Origin: Phallusia fumigata
Taxonomy: Eukaryota; Chordata; Ascidiacea; Phlebobranchia; Ascidiidae
NCBI GenBank assembly: GCA_008931825.1
Contig: QXVZ01025649.1
Location: forward strand, 1 to 29,639
DNA length: 29,639 nt
Direction: 5' to 3'
The stretch's first letter is position 1. Each line of letters starts with the position of its first letter. The position numbers were made by a program, and so were the translations under genes. Below, piece by piece: positions 1 through 17,431 of the stretch. Under the pieces are notes generated by a model, which saw nothing but the letters and a program-made list of their open reading frames with translations, did no database searches and was not told the DNA's origin.

Positions 1-97
1 CAAGTCTTGGTGTAAAAAGTGCAGTTGACATATATTTTGCTGAAAAATGATAGTTGACGAATGCCGTTTATTTGTCACTTTCACTGTTTCCCATTAG

Positions 98-247
98 ACC
101 CATGAGGAAATGATGAAGTGGATGAGTTGCAGGTTACAACCGACCGCTGTATCTAGTCGCGTTGGTGGAGGTTGCGGCGATCCAGGTAACGCACATGATC
201 CTGATGAAACCAACCCTGAAAGTGTTGATTTGGGCCAGCCCCATTGA
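98..247 (+). CDS. Truncated exon-3 paralogue (exon 3'), first copy of locus A
   Basis: After an acceptor (CCATTAG) the frame reads THEEMMKWMS, which matches the start of the protease exon 3 (T-x-E-E-L/M...WMS, the end of an I29 propeptide). It continues through a Gly/Cys-containing linker to NPESVDLGQPH and a TGA. It has 49 codons. The reading frame ends just where normal exon 3 has [11 protein letters not shown], so there is no catalytic Cys. Two other copies (1200-1361 and 6122-6283) stay open to the same stop position, with length differences in multiples of three. It could be a terminal alternative exon that makes a propeptide-only protein, or a decaying duplicate. Expression is not shown by the sequence. 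Confidence 0.5.
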   Translation, partial: THEEMMKWMSCRLQPTAVSSRVGGGCGDPGNAHDPDETNPESVDLGQPH

Positions 248-292
248 CACTATAAACAACAAAAAAAGTTTTTTACGATTTTTGCTTTACAG

Positions 293-869
<577 letters not shown>

Positions 870-1199
870 TAACGGAATTATTTTTTATAACTTATGTTGA
901 CAAACATTCATTCAGAAGTGAAACGTCATAATTTTTTGTGAGTGCACAATTGTTCTATAATCAATAATTACCCAATAAAAATATGTTGTTTTTAGTCTAA
1001 ATTTATTTTTCTAGGTTTTGTGGAATGTCGAAGCTTTAGTACATTTCATTTAAGCTACATCTTTTAGATGCTTGGTGATCCATAACTTTATCAACTGATA
1101 CTTTAAAAAGCGCCTGAGTTGACCATTNCAGATATTTTGCTTAAAAATGATAGTTGACGAATGCCGTTTATATATGTCACTTTCACTGTTTCCCATTAG

Positions 1200-1361
1200 A
1201 CCAATGTGGAAATGATGAAGTGGATGAGTTGTGAGTTACAACTGTTCGCTACTTCTGGTGGCAGTGTTTCTAGCGGAGGCGGCGGTTGCAGCGATCTAGG
1301 TAACTCACATGATCCTGATGAAACCCACCCTGAAAGTGTCGATTGGGGTGATCCCCATTGA
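1200..1361 (+). CDS. Truncated exon-3 paralogue (exon 3'), second copy of locus A
   Basis: An acceptor CCCATTAG is followed by TNVEMMKWMS and a Ser/Gly-rich linker to HPESVDWGDPH and TGA, 53 codons in all. It aligns along its full length with the copies at 98-247 and 6122-6283, and its insertions and deletions keep the frame. A GGTGATC at 1347 is a possible phase-1 donor that would join it to exon 2b at 1408 through an intron of about 60 nt. The donor is changed in the other two copies, so the stop-ending reading is the common one. Confidence 0.5.
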   Translation, partial: TNVEMMKWMSCELQLFATSGGSVSSGGGGCSDLGNSHDPDETHPESVDWGDPH

Positions 1362-1407
1362 CACTATGAACAAACAAAAACTTTTTTTGTGAATATTTGC
1401 TTCACAG

Positions 1408-3774
<2,367 letters not shown>

Positions 3775-3913
3775 ACCACTGGTTTAAATACAGAGTTTTC
3801 CAAGTTCTGAACATTTATTAGAGATATGGTTTTATAACATTCTTCTTTTAGGCTGTATATTTTTCATCTGAGGCTGAACACTTGATTTTATTGCGTTTTT
3901 GTGATTATACTGG

Positions 3914-3919
3914 AATAAA
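3914..3919 (+). terminator. Poly(A) signal of gene A (AATAAA)
   Basis: AATAAA lies 140 bp after the stop in a segment (TGCGTTTTTGTGATTATACTGG before it) that is recognisably shared with the 3' ends of genes C and E, where the hexamer is AGTAAA and ATTAAA. Confidence 0.7.
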
Positions 3920-4014
3920 AGCTTACTTCCATAATTCGTTCTGATGTGTAGTAAAAACGGTTGTACAGTTTAAAAATGTTTTAGTAAAACAATCCAACAA
4001 GTGTTATAAATACG

Positions 4015-4290
4015 CGTTTTTTGGCGTTTCATATGAAGGCGTTGCACAACATCACAACATGACGTGCCTTGACGGTAATACGTGGCACATAACATTTAAC
4101 TAATTGGATTTTGCAAAATTGCCCAAAAGTAGGACTTTTGTTGGCATACGCTGGTACATTTATTGGGTCACTTTTTGATGTAGAACAAAATATTTTAGGC
4201 TACGTTAAATTTGAACGGGCATTTTGTCGTGCTTGTTACACAAGAAGTCCGTTTTGCACTTGACGTGGTTAACTGCATACGATAATCACT
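4015..4290. repeat. Dispersed intergenic repeat family, copy 1 (shortened)
   Basis: This spacer shares blocks such as ATGAAGGCGTTGCA, TGGCACATAACAT...TTTTGCAAAATTGCC and TCCGTTTTGCACTTGACG with 28560-28985 and 22715-23165. This copy lacks an internal part. Each copy lies between the 3' end of a protease gene and the next upstream region, or in the equivalent spacer, so it was probably part of the ancestral duplicated unit. No coding capacity is seen. From here to 4578 I see nothing else I can name. Confidence 0.6.
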
Positions 4291-4578
4291 TTCGAAGTTG
4301 GATTGGGCAACTATAACACCTCATTTTCATCACCGCTTGCCAATCGAACTTTCGTGGTCCGATCATACCAACACTGGATAGGTCACGGTTACAATCACTC
4401 AATGACGCTGAAACTATCACCAAGCCGGAAATAGCTGCGCAACGTTGAGACGTCATAAGGCGCGTAAATAATGGAGAGCACAATTGCTGTGTCAAGGTAA
4501 AACGCTCAGCTGCTACTGCACCGTCATTATGTGACGGGGGTTCACAAAAGAGTGAGTTTATATGTTAGTGTGCTATCA

Positions 4579-5334
4579 TATTTGTAAACATACCCCACCA
4601 AAGTATAAAGATTAGTTTTTTTAGGACAAACCTCCAAATGTTTAATATTTCCAAAAGGAACCATGCCCCCCTTAAAATTTCAAAATTGTACATTGAGCAG
4701 GTTAACCCTGAAAATATTTGGCACCTTTTAAAATTTTGGATTGGCTACGCTAATGTCTACAGGTAGTGGCGACCTTATCTTTGCATGACACTACGTTCAC
4801 GTCTAAACTATGCACATCAGTTTTTCACCATTGTATAGGATAGACAAGAAAACTAATGTGACACGCCTGGCTCTATACGTGTGTGGTTTCTAAATCCACG
4901 CGCCTACGTAAGCTTCATGGGCAAACTTACGCAGGTGATAATGTTGCTAAGTTGAAANTATTTGTAAACAGCCACTGATACCGCACCAAATTATAAAGAT
5001 TAGTTTTTTTAGGACAAACCTCCAAATGTTTAGTATTTCCAAAAGGAATTTCAAAATTGTACATTGAGCAGGTTAACCCTGAAAATATTTGGCACCTTTC
5101 AAAATTTTGGATTGGCTACGCCATTGTCTTCTGGTAATGGCGACCTTATTTTTGCATAACAGTACGTTCACGTCGATGCACACCCACATCAGTTTTTCAC
5201 CATTGTATAGGATAGACAAGAACACTGATGTGACACGCCTGGCTCTATACGTGTGTGGTTTCTAAACCCACGCGCCTACGTAAGCTATGGGCAAACTTAC
5301 GGAGGTGGTATTGATCCAAAGTTGAAAATTCTGT
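4579..5334 (+). repeat. Tandem near-duplicate of about 380 bp (4579-4957 and 4959-5334) joined at an N
   Basis: Both halves begin TATTTGTAAACA, contain AGATTAGTTTTTTTAGGAC, and end ...GTTGAAA. The right half runs directly into the conserved promoter of gene B. The N at 4958 lies exactly on the junction. The halves differ by substitutions and small indels (for example a 15-base stretch near 4663 is missing from the right half), which fits two haplotypes or an old tandem duplication of the distal upstream region. Confidence 0.8.
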
Positions 5335-5337
5335 TTT

Positions 5338-5438
5338 CAGCTGTGACTATCGTGTTACATACTGTTATTATGTGATAATGTAGGTGGGTGACATATAGGT
5401 GGGTAACTCAGATACGCACTGTTTTTTCACGCTATAAA
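5338..5438 (+). promoter_or_regulatory. Promoter of gene B: E-box, GATA site and TATA box
   Basis: CAGCTG lies at 5338-5343, GATAA at 5374-5378 and TATAAA at 5433-5438, 95 bp before the ATG. The whole block (TTTTCAGCTGTGACTAT ... GTGATAATG ... CACGCTATAAAACAT) is conserved with the regions upstream of genes C and E, while flanking parts have diverged. This suggests selection on, or recent duplication of, a core regulatory unit. The factors that bind are not known from the sequence. Confidence 0.65.
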
Positions 5439-5527
5439 ACATGGGATGGAACGAATGCCAATCCACACTGAAAAAACTTCATATGTGCAGTGTTGTCTAT
5501 CTGAAGTTTATTCAGTAAAGGAGAGAA

Positions 5528-8897
<3,370 letters not shown>

Positions 8898-9148
8898 GTC
8901 ACTATTTAAATTGAGTATGTCTTCAAATTCGTACAGTGTTCGGTCTTTTAGCTTAAAATTACTTACGTTACCATGTCTTGCTCTTAGTAAAATGAAATGC
9001 TACCCAAAACTGTTGATTGCCAACTGTTAAACTGCGGAAATTATTTGTTCGCCGTGTTGCCTGAAGGTAGGCGTTAAAAATTAAGCTTTTGAACTGTTTT
9101 AAAAAGATCAAACATGAACAAACTGCTCTGATTTACCAGCAGCAGGAC

Positions 9149-9253
9149 ATGAAACCAAGTGTTGATGAAACAAATTTCACTGGTGTTGGTAAGGAATGTG
9201 ACGTGACGAAAATGATAAAGAAAGATCTGCCCCATGCTACTTTGCAATCATAA
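9149..9253 (+). pseudogene. Coding-like fragment with MKPxVxET...VxKxCD motif, copy 1
   Basis: The frame MKPSVDETNFTGVGKECD (34 codons to TAA) matches MKPNVEETKPNVDKKCD at 21629 in both protein and DNA. I do not recognise the family. No promoter or splice partners were found here. It is probably a piece of a dispersed gene or element. The surrounding 8898-9600 has otherwise only AT-rich sequence and an AATAAA at 9305-9310, which could serve as a distal poly(A) signal for gene B. Confidence 0.3.
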
Positions 9254-9603
9254 AATGTGTTTTTATTTTACTATTGCTTTTTTACTATAGATTTTTGTTT
9301 TTTTAATAAAACCAACAGTATTTTGGCAGTCTTGTACCAGTTTGTCAATAGCAATATTAACATGACTTTTGGTGGATCAATGTTAATACAAATCACTTTA
9401 GCAATATTTGCGCAATACAATCGGCATAATGTGTACAAAGTCGGTCAAAACAAATAGTCAACAATGCGTAGTCGCTTTTTGCAATGCCTCCATGTAGCAT
9501 ACAAAATTAAAGCAGCTTTATGAATACCTTTTTTATCTGAAAATCTGATTTACCCATACAATGAAGCAACTATAAGCCTTCAACTGAATTATGCAGCCTT
9601 TCT

Positions 9604-10090
9604 GCCCCGACGGCTAAGTCAGTTCAAAATGGGTCAAATTATTAAACAATGTTTGAAATGGATGAAATTTAAACAGTTTGTAGAACATTTCATTGTGTTG
9701 CATCGATTTCTCTGTTTGGTTCCATGGCCCCATTAGTTACTTCGCTAGCCCCCTAAAATGCGTCAAATTATTGAAAATGTTTAAATTAGATGAAATTTAC
9801 ACTTCGTAAAACATTCCGTTACGGTGTACCGAATTAGTAATTTGACGCCATAGAACCTGTGGTTACACAACTAGTACCCTAATATGGGTCAAATTATTAA
9901 AGAATGTCAGAATTGATTTAAATTTGCACAGTTTGTAGAAGATGCCACCATGGTGTATCGTTTTCTTTGTTTGACCTCATAGACTCAGCATTTTTCCTGC
10001 CCCCTAAAATGCAAATTTTTGAACAATGTCCAAACTGTATGACATTTAAACAGTTTGGAAAACATGCCATATTGGAACATTGCTGTGTTC
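9604..10090. repeat. Degenerate tandem satellite, unit about 125 bp, about 3.7 copies
   Basis: Units start near 9604, 9748, 9877 and 10001 (the last incomplete). Each has the pattern CCCCTAAAATG(GG)TCAAATTATT..., then AATGT..AAAT..GATGAAATTTAAACAGTTTGTAGAACAT, then a C/T-rich end. Divergence between units is substantial, so the array is old. No coding capacity is seen. It separates genes B and C. Confidence 0.7.
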
Positions 10091-10656
10091 ATAAAGTTCA
10101 AAAGTTGAACTGCTAAGCCTATGTAAGGTTTGATTTGACACAGTGGCGCGTCATTTCATTTCCTAGTTATTTTATAATCACCAACTCAACAGATTAAATT
10201 TTTAAATGTAACAATCATCATGGCAACAATTGCGCTATGTGACATTAGAGAGTCAGTTGAGGTTTTTCGTAGCATGAACGCCTGAACGGACCAATCGTAG
10301 CATTAACCTCACTTCAAGTTTTAAGAAAAAGATTTTTTACCAGCATTAAACCAAAGCAGTATGCGACTTGCATGTTTGGGAAACTTTCGAATAATAACCC
10401 TTTGAATTAGGTCTACGAATGGTAATGTCGACCTATATTTTGTACGCAAGCCTACATATCAGCTATTCATAGACAATCGTACCCACCCACAAAACCATTG
10501 CACAAGACAGCAGACAAAAACAGTGAAACAAGTGTGACACAACTGGTTTCAGACCACGCCAATCTGAGTTTCTAAACCCACGCATGTTGAAATCATGCGT
10601 ATATTATTAGAGCAAATACAAAGGTGGTGTTGTTAGATAGTTGTAAATTCGGTTTT

Positions 10657-10758
10657 CAGCTGTGACTATGGTGTTACATACTGGTATTACGTGATAATGT
10701 GGGTGGGAACATAGAGGTGGAATGCGCTAATGCGCATTGTTTTTTTATTCTACATAAC
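10657..10758 (+). promoter_or_regulatory. Promoter of gene C: conserved E-box and GATA site, decayed TATA
   Basis: CAGCTG at 10657-10662 and GATAA at 10693-10697 lie in a block matching the gene B and E promoters (TTTTCAGCTGTGACTATGG, GTGATAATGTGGGTGG). The position of TATAAA is occupied by TACATAAC at 10751-10758. Homology with the upstream region at the window end extends back to about 10195. Confidence 0.55.
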
Positions 10759-10815
10759 AATGGATGCAACGAGTGCTATGCCAGACTACAAAAGTAAAAT
10801 CTGCTGACTAGAACA

Positions 10816-13512
10816 ATGACGACTACAAATAATGAAGACTACATGACTTTTGAGCAATGGGCAAAAGCATACAGTAAGTGTAAAAACTAGTGTACGTTTA
10901 GTAGGAAATTATTGCATAGAGAAACAAACAAATTCGTTAACATTCTTTGCTCTGCAGATAAGAAATACTATTCCCAAACAGTTAAGGATGAACGCAAAAA
11001 ACTTTGGGAGAAGAACCTCAAAAGGGTTAAAAAACACAACGAAGAGTTCTTGGTTGGAAAACACAGTTACAGAATTCAACAAACTCGGTGCAGTGACCAG
11101 GTAAAGTTGTTCAAAGGTCACCGAACGGAAATGTATTTTTTAAATTGACTAATTCTTACGTAAACAACAACATTGATCCAAATCAATTTATTTAGGCGTC
11201 AGCTGCAGTTTTTACGGCCGTAATACGTTTAGTTAAATCTCACAACCTGCTTTCCATTAGACATTAGAGGAACTAGCGCGAATAAGTTGTAAGGTGCAAC
11301 CAATACTAGCCGGGAAAGGATCAGGTGGTGGCGGTGGAGATCCAAGTCCAGGTGACCCAAATGGTCCGGATGAACCCCTGGTTAAACCCAACCCTGCATA
11401 TGTTGATTGGCGCGAACGTAAATGTGTAACTCCAGTCAGAGACCAAGATCCCCTGCCTGCCTGTTGGATATTTGCTGCAGTAAGTAATCCGCTACGTAAT
11501 TGTTATTTTTAAATTTTGTTGCCGCGTCATGAAGTCAGATATGAAAAGTCATAGTTTTTTTGGAGTGAAGTTGTGGTACTCGATCATTACGCAGTAAAAA
11601 TATCTTGTCTCTTGCCGTCAAAACTAATACATATAAGCAGGTGATTGTACAGACTATGGTTTAGAACCTGATGTGCACATTTGGAGTGCGTCTCAGTCCA
11701 ACAGATATTAAAAAAGTCCCAAATTTTATCATAAAATGTACTGCTACAAACAGTTGTTCATTTGAATTCGGACGGAAGAGTTAAATTGTTGCAGGTATCA
11801 GCTGTAGAATCTCACAACGCAATTACAAACGGCAAATTAGTTGAATTGTCCGTTCAACAATCGGTTGACTGCATTGGTAGAGGAGATGGAAGTGGATTCA
11901 TGGAACGCGCATTCGACTACATTGCTATCAAGGGTTTAATCCGTGAAAGCGATTATCGGCAGAGCAGACCTTTTAAGGTTGGATAAATTTACGTTTCCTA
12001 TTGTGAAAGCCTATTTGACTTTAAAACCAAGGAGTTCAATAACTTATTAATTCGTCAACTATCAACCTATATCATTAGCAATTGTGCGTGTACATATAGG
12101 ATAGTGGACATACATAAGATGCATACAACGTAATGATGAACAACATTTGCTGAAAACCATTTTTGTGTCCGTTGTTTTTTCGAATTATTTAAAGTTATGG
12201 TTCGATAGCGTTTACTTTCAGGATTGGAAAAGTTTAAGGTTTTTAGTTGATTTTTTGTAGTAATTATAAACTCCTTTTGGATTTAGGACCATCTAATTTT
12301 TGATAACAAACCACTTTGATAAAATGACATCGAAAAACGCATCGCTTTAGAATTTGGTGTTCCAGTAACTTTGCCAACGTTTGCATTGAAAAAATTTCAG
12401 ATATGTAACTGCGCGGCAGCAGAAATTTTGTTATTAAACTTTCAGGTTGGTCCTAGATTCTTGGCAGAGGGAAAGGAAGTTGCAGTCGAACTCGACAATT
12501 CAATGTATGCTTTTGTTGGTAAATCGGAAGAGCAACTGGAAAGCGCCGTGGCTCGTAGAGGCCCAGTTGCTGTCACGCTAACATTTTTTAACCATGACCA
12601 AGTAACAAGATTTGGTCAGTTAAACTTTAAAGGTACTAATTGGAACGTATTGGGTGCTTTTGTGGTCATACACAGAATATGTTTTGTATGAAAAACAGTC
12701 GGAAAATTGCTATGCTTTGTGTCATTTGTCTGTCTACATTTTTTGGTCGACTGGACGCGATTTGCAGTCATTTCCAAACAATGCTATATGCTAACTAAAA
12801 AAATCTTTAAAAAAATTATACAAGTCTTTCTGGCAATCCTGGTTTTGTTTGTCGCTTTAGTTTCAGAGTTTACCGAATTTTTTGAGGCACCTAAGTGTTT
12901 CAACATATTGTAAAACAGATATTTTTTACGACCCCAACCCTGACGGTGAGAAAGACGAAAAATATCACTCCGTGTTGGTGATTGGTTACGGCTCGCAGCA
13001 AAACAAAGACAACAATGGAGTTGAAAAGTACTGGATTATCAAAAACAGGTAAAACCAAAGATAAAAATTTTATTGTAATGTATCTCATTGAAAGTAAACT
13101 TACCGGTTCCACTAAATCTAGTCAGGTGATGACAAACACCAAAGCAAAATACTTACATCTAAATCTGTACGAACTGCAAAGCATGCAGGAATACTTTTTA
13201 AACTAGTTTTAAAAAAGTTCGTAATGTTTACAATTCCAAAGCATTGCAGAAAAGTGGGAAAAAAGTTAAAGAACCAATTTTTACCAAAAACGATTTATGG
13301 ATAAAATGGACTTCCAAGAGAAATGCTGATATCTATCCGAAACCAAATAATTGCTATATTTATGTTTTAGTTGGGGTCGTAACCGAAATGACGAAAATGC
13401 AGGCTTTCATAAGATTGCAAAGGACAGAGGCTACTTCAGTAAGATAGTATGTGTTGCAATATACCCTGTTGTGAAAAAAAAAATCGTACCTTTTAGGTGT
13501 AATTTAATTTAA
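10816..13512 (+). CDS. Papain-like (C1A) cysteine protease, gene C, seven exons, 353 aa
   Basis: Exons are 10816-10873, 10958-11100, 11261-11479, 11795-11977, 12446-12632, 12919-13048 and 13371-13512 (TAA). All junctions are GT-AG and in phase. The propeptide (residues 1-67) reads TFEQWAKAY, DERKKLWEKNLKRVKKHN, GKHSYRIQQTRCSD. The linker has a short GGGGG run and a Pro/Asp-rich part. The catalytic set is VRDQDPLPACW, KYHSVLVIGYG and YWIIKN joined to SWGRNRND. In exon 7 the usual NHCxIAS is YFSKIVC, so the conserved Cys there is displaced, and the C-terminus is extended by a tail KKKIVPFRCNLI. An in-frame TAA lies just upstream of the ATG, and no signal peptide is seen. Exon 5 (VGPRFLAEGKEVAVEL) groups it with gene E. 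It is likely active, acting inside the cell if the start is right. Confidence 0.9.
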
Positions 13513-13612
13513 AAATATAATTCTTTGACCCTGTATGTATTTTATGTAGGATGTATGTATTTTTTGTAAACTACCGGCATTTAATTTTGATGCGTTGTCG
13601 TGATTTCATTGG

Positions 13613-13618
13613 AGTAAA
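13613..13618 (+). terminator. Poly(A) signal variant of gene C (AGTAAA)
   Basis: AGTAAA sits at the position aligned with AATAAA of gene A, within the shared 3' block TGCGTTGTCGTGATTTCATTGG. An AATAAA also occurs in TGATAATAAATAACTG near 13859 and could be used instead. Confidence 0.5.
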
Positions 13619-13809
13619 AACCATCTAGTTTAGTGTTGCAGAATGAAGGGCTATACAGTTTTGGTAATACAATTCAACAAGTGTCACAAATACAGATACG
13701 TACGCTATTTATAACATAGCATCCCAAACTGACGCTCAAATTACATCATCGCGTGGACGCATGTTTCAATTACCAGACGGCGCGTTTGCTTTTAAAGTGA
13801 ACGGTACAG

Positions 13810-13823
13810 CCACTAGGGGGCAG
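13810..13823 (+). promoter_or_regulatory. Perfect CTCF-consensus-like site between genes C and D
   Basis: CCACTAGGGGGCAG fits the vertebrate CTCF core (CCASYAGRKGGCRS) at every position. It lies in the spacer about 300 bp after gene C and 1.4 kb before gene D, whose promoter differs from the others. Binding is an inference. A chance match or a piece of an old repeat is possible. Confidence 0.4.
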
Positions 13824-13859
13824 TAGAGGACGATGTGTTATAACATTACGAGCAGTTGA

Positions 13860-15090
13860 TAATAAATAACTGTTTATTTAGTGTGAACCCTAAGTGTCTT
13901 GCGGTGTTTAGTTAGGTACGGATCGCAATAACATATATTTCAACTCATTTGTTTTTGTACCAGAGGGGAAACAAAATAACGTTAAAGTATAGTAAACGAA
14001 GTGTAGGGAACTACTGTGTTTTGATGTGACCCATTTTTAAAATCATCTAATTTTATCGCTGTATTTATTTTCTATAACGCTGATAATAAAATTGTAAACA
14101 TGTTTTTGTATTTTTACTTCGAATTTCAAATTTGCGGAATGAGTTTAGCAGAATATTTTGGTTAAACTGATTTTCATGCCGAGGTATTGGTTTTATTTGT
14201 TGATAATCCTCGTCCCTCAACACCATGTCAGATTAGAAGTTTGGCTTATTGTAAATATGATGTCTATGTGTAGTGAAGCTCACGGAACACACAAAAACGT
14301 AAAGCGGAACTTTAGTACGGTCGCCTTGTTTGCGAACGGTAGGCAGTAAAATTTTACTTTTAAATTGTCAAAGACTGTTAAAAAAACTTAAAAAAGAACC
14401 AGTAATTTCTCATGTGAAGCATATCTTATATTTAGCAGAGCCGTCTAAACTTTTTGTCAAACAAGGTTTTGTGCAAGGCAGGCAATTACCTTTGTTTCTT
14501 GTGCCAGGTAGGCCCCATTACACATTTGAGTTGAACCACGCAAAACCATAATGTTTACCAACGGATTACTTGCATTGGCTGAATGAAATTTCAGAAATCT
14601 AGGTTAGATCAAGGATCAAGAGAAAGAAACGCCCAGCAATAAGTGTTAAAATGTTTGTAACCCGTTATGTTGCTAAAATGAGCAACCAGGTACCTAATAC
14701 ACCCGTGTATCGTTTGTCGGTTGCTGTAAGCCAAGACAAAACGAAAAAGCAGTAGGGTTTAGTTCAATAATGTAAATCTTTTTGTCCCCTCCTGTATTTA
14801 TTGTCAGGCCTTTATGCGCAAAGACGTTTTTGTTTGAACAGCACAGGACTTAAGGTACACCATTAAAAGCAGTAAGTGTGACGACATACACCGAAATGCC
14901 AAACAAAAATGTAAACCCAAGTTTTGTGCTGCTGCTTTCTTTAATCTGTGTTCAAAGTCAGGCGTGACTGTCCACAGACATTATGTTGTAGCTAATTGTA
15001 GCCTGTGACAGATTGGATAAAACATGTTCGAAAGAAATGAGTTGTGAGAAACTGTTCTTACGAAGAGTAATCCACAGAAGGGTGCGTGTA
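13860..15090. other. Intergenic spacer between genes C and D, no recognised gene
   Basis: The spacer is AT-rich with several short frames that lack ATG starts, clear splice partners or recognisable motifs. A frame at about 14342-14550 (SKLFVKQGFVQGRQLPLF region) is open for about 70 codons, but I cannot relate it to a family. The dispersed intergenic repeat seen after genes A and E is not evident here. Confidence 0.4.
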
Positions 15091-15092
15091 TG

Positions 15093-15100
15093 TATATAAG
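15093..15100 (+). promoter_or_regulatory. TATA box of gene D (TATATAAG)
   Basis: TATATAAG lies 136 bp before the gene D ATG. The E-box/GATA block shared by B, C and E was not found upstream, so D probably has, or had, a different expression pattern. Confidence 0.5.
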
Positions 15101-16286
15101 CAGAAATTATATGTTTCTAACATGTCGTTTTTTAGTTGTTTTTCTGTCGCTTTCTAAATGCTTGTTCTGTGAAAAGTTTAACTTCAAGGGAAAAAGAAGG
15201 GCATATTTCCCCACAAGAGAGTTTGACAATGGCAGCCAAACAAGAACCAAATGACATGATTTTTGAAGAATGGATCAAAATACATGGTAAAGTGTATGTT
15301 TGTCCAACTTCAGAAATCAGAGTATAACGTAAAAAAGCAGCCATAATAATTACCGGTTTTTGCAAATATGAAAGGCCACGCCGTAATTATTTTTAGATAA
15401 GATATATGATTCTGAAGAAGTTAAAAATGAACGGAAAAAACTTTCTAGTCTGTCTAAACCGATATTGTTAGACGGGGAATACGATTCTGAAGAAGAAAGA
15501 AGTAAACGCCGAAAACTTTGGGAGCAGAACTTCGAAATGGTCAAAGAACACAACGAAGAATACTTTGCTGGAAAACAAAGTTACCGAATTCAACAGACAC
15601 AGTGGAGTGACCAGGTGAAAAACGTTATAGTTTGTGATGAAAAACGGATCTATTACTTTAACAGTGGTTTCCAACTGATTTTGGGCCATGCCCCACTTTA
15701 GTATTTCTTATGGGAAAAACAATTCACTGTTAATATCTTTTTCTTCTCTTTACTCGGTTGGTATAGTAATGTAAAGGGTGCACAACTGTACACCCCACTA
15801 AAATATTACCATGCCCAACGTTAGTAATCAATGGTTTAAAGGATGACAAACATCCGATCATAATTTTAAGCTGCTATACTTTACAGTAACACGCTTTGTG
15901 TCTATACGATATTTCTCATCTTGGGTCATTGCTCGGGTTTGTCTTTGTTTGCTTTTAGTCACAGTAAATACACACGAGTTTACAACCACCGCAGCGACAG
16001 CGGTCGTCAAAAAATGTAAAAACACTAACCTTGTGTCAATAAAAGCATTCTTAGTAAACATGGAAATCATAGTGTTCGATAATCCAACAAAACCTTTGCG
16101 CTACATGGCAGCTAGGGCCGTGTTGAGGGTCATCATCGCATCTAGTATATACCAAGCCCAACGCCAACTGTTCTGATGCAGAGTTTGGATGAATTATCCT
16201 GGATGAGTTGTCTGAAGCCACAGATGCCAGCAGGGGCTTCTCTTATTGCGCATAGTGGCGATACCGATGTTCAAAATAACCCAACG

Positions 16287-16394
16287 ACTGGACCCATCAC
16301 CGAAAGCATTGCGACTGGACCCATCACCGAAAGCATTGCGACTGAATTCATCACAGAAAGCGTTTCGACTGAATTCATCATGGAAAGTGTTGTG
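16287..16394 (+). repeat. Coding minisatellite, 4 x 27 bp, in gene D linker
   Basis: Four in-frame units encode TGPITESIA, TGPITESIA, TEFITESVS and TEFIMESVV. The first two units are identical in DNA. It replaces the Gly-rich linker of the paralogues and is rich in Thr, Ser and Ile with one Glu per unit. Confidence 0.9.
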
Positions 16395-17431
16395 TCTTGC
16401 GAACATTATGTTACTCCTGTCAGAGACCAAGATCCCTTGCCTGTTTGTTGGATATTTGCTGCAGTAAGTAGTGTTTTGCGTAATCATTTTTTAGAAAATA
16501 TGCCAACGCACATTCAGTCGGTTTCGTTTCCCACAAACTACTTTTCCTTTTACTAAAATGTATTTAAACAGAATTTTGTTAAAGTGTGGCCGTATCAGAA
16601 AACGTCAAATACTTATTACAGCAGTTAACTGATTTTTTACTCCTTTCCCAAAATATGAACATGTAACTATGTCAAATGTCACGTTATTTCAGGTGTCCGC
16701 TGTCGAATCGCACAACAAGATTGTGAACGACGAATCGGTTGAATTGTCCGTTCAACAATTGGTCGATTGCATGCCTGGTGGAAATGAAAAAGGACATGTT
16801 CATCGAGCATTACATTACATTGCAAGTAAAGGTTCAATTAGTGAAAGCGATTATCCGCAGCGGATCCCTTTTCAGGTTTGGTAAATCAAATTACTTTCTT
16901 TAGTATTCAAAAAAAATCCTGTTGTAAGGTTTTGAGGACATCATATATTGACATTGATTTTCTTTACAATCTTTGCTTGGAATTAAGCGTGCTGTTGACT
17001 GCATGTCGGCGGGAAAGGAAGTTGCAGTCGAACTTCAGCCGATGTGTGTTTATGTTGGCAATTCGGAAGAGGAACTGAAAGCTGCCGTGGATCATCATGG
17101 ACCGGTTGCTGTGACGCTAAAGTTTTCCCAAATGCTCCAACTATTCAAATTTTCCTCTATGTCAAACCCAGAGGGTGAATATAATAAATACATCTAAACT
17201 TTTTTAGTGGTTGAAACATGGGCCCAAAAATGTCAACTCACTCACCCACCTGACCCCAAAAACGTCATTTAAAAAAACTGTCATACTGTCTGGATTTATC
17301 TAGTTTACACCCCACTTGTCCATTACACAGGACTGTGTGCCCGTTTGTCGCCTAGAATTATCGATTGGTATTTGCCGCAACATGTCGGTTTCAGGGCTTG
17401 TCATATTTTTAAACAAGTTAAAACAAAAAAG

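Noticed and set aside
9604-10090. CRISPR-like regular repeat
   Set aside because: The units are about 125 bp, divergent and without short identical repeats and unique spacers, and the DNA is eukaryotic.
15136-15228. In-frame open extension upstream of the gene D ATG
   Set aside because: It lacks an ATG, follows closely after the TATA box and is best explained as 5' untranslated sequence. It has no clear signal-peptide profile.
15898-16176. 92-codon frame in intron 2 of gene D with a hydrophobic start, looking like a signal peptide
   Set aside because: It starts at a non-ATG codon, is not conserved in the paralogues and lies inside a well-defined intron.
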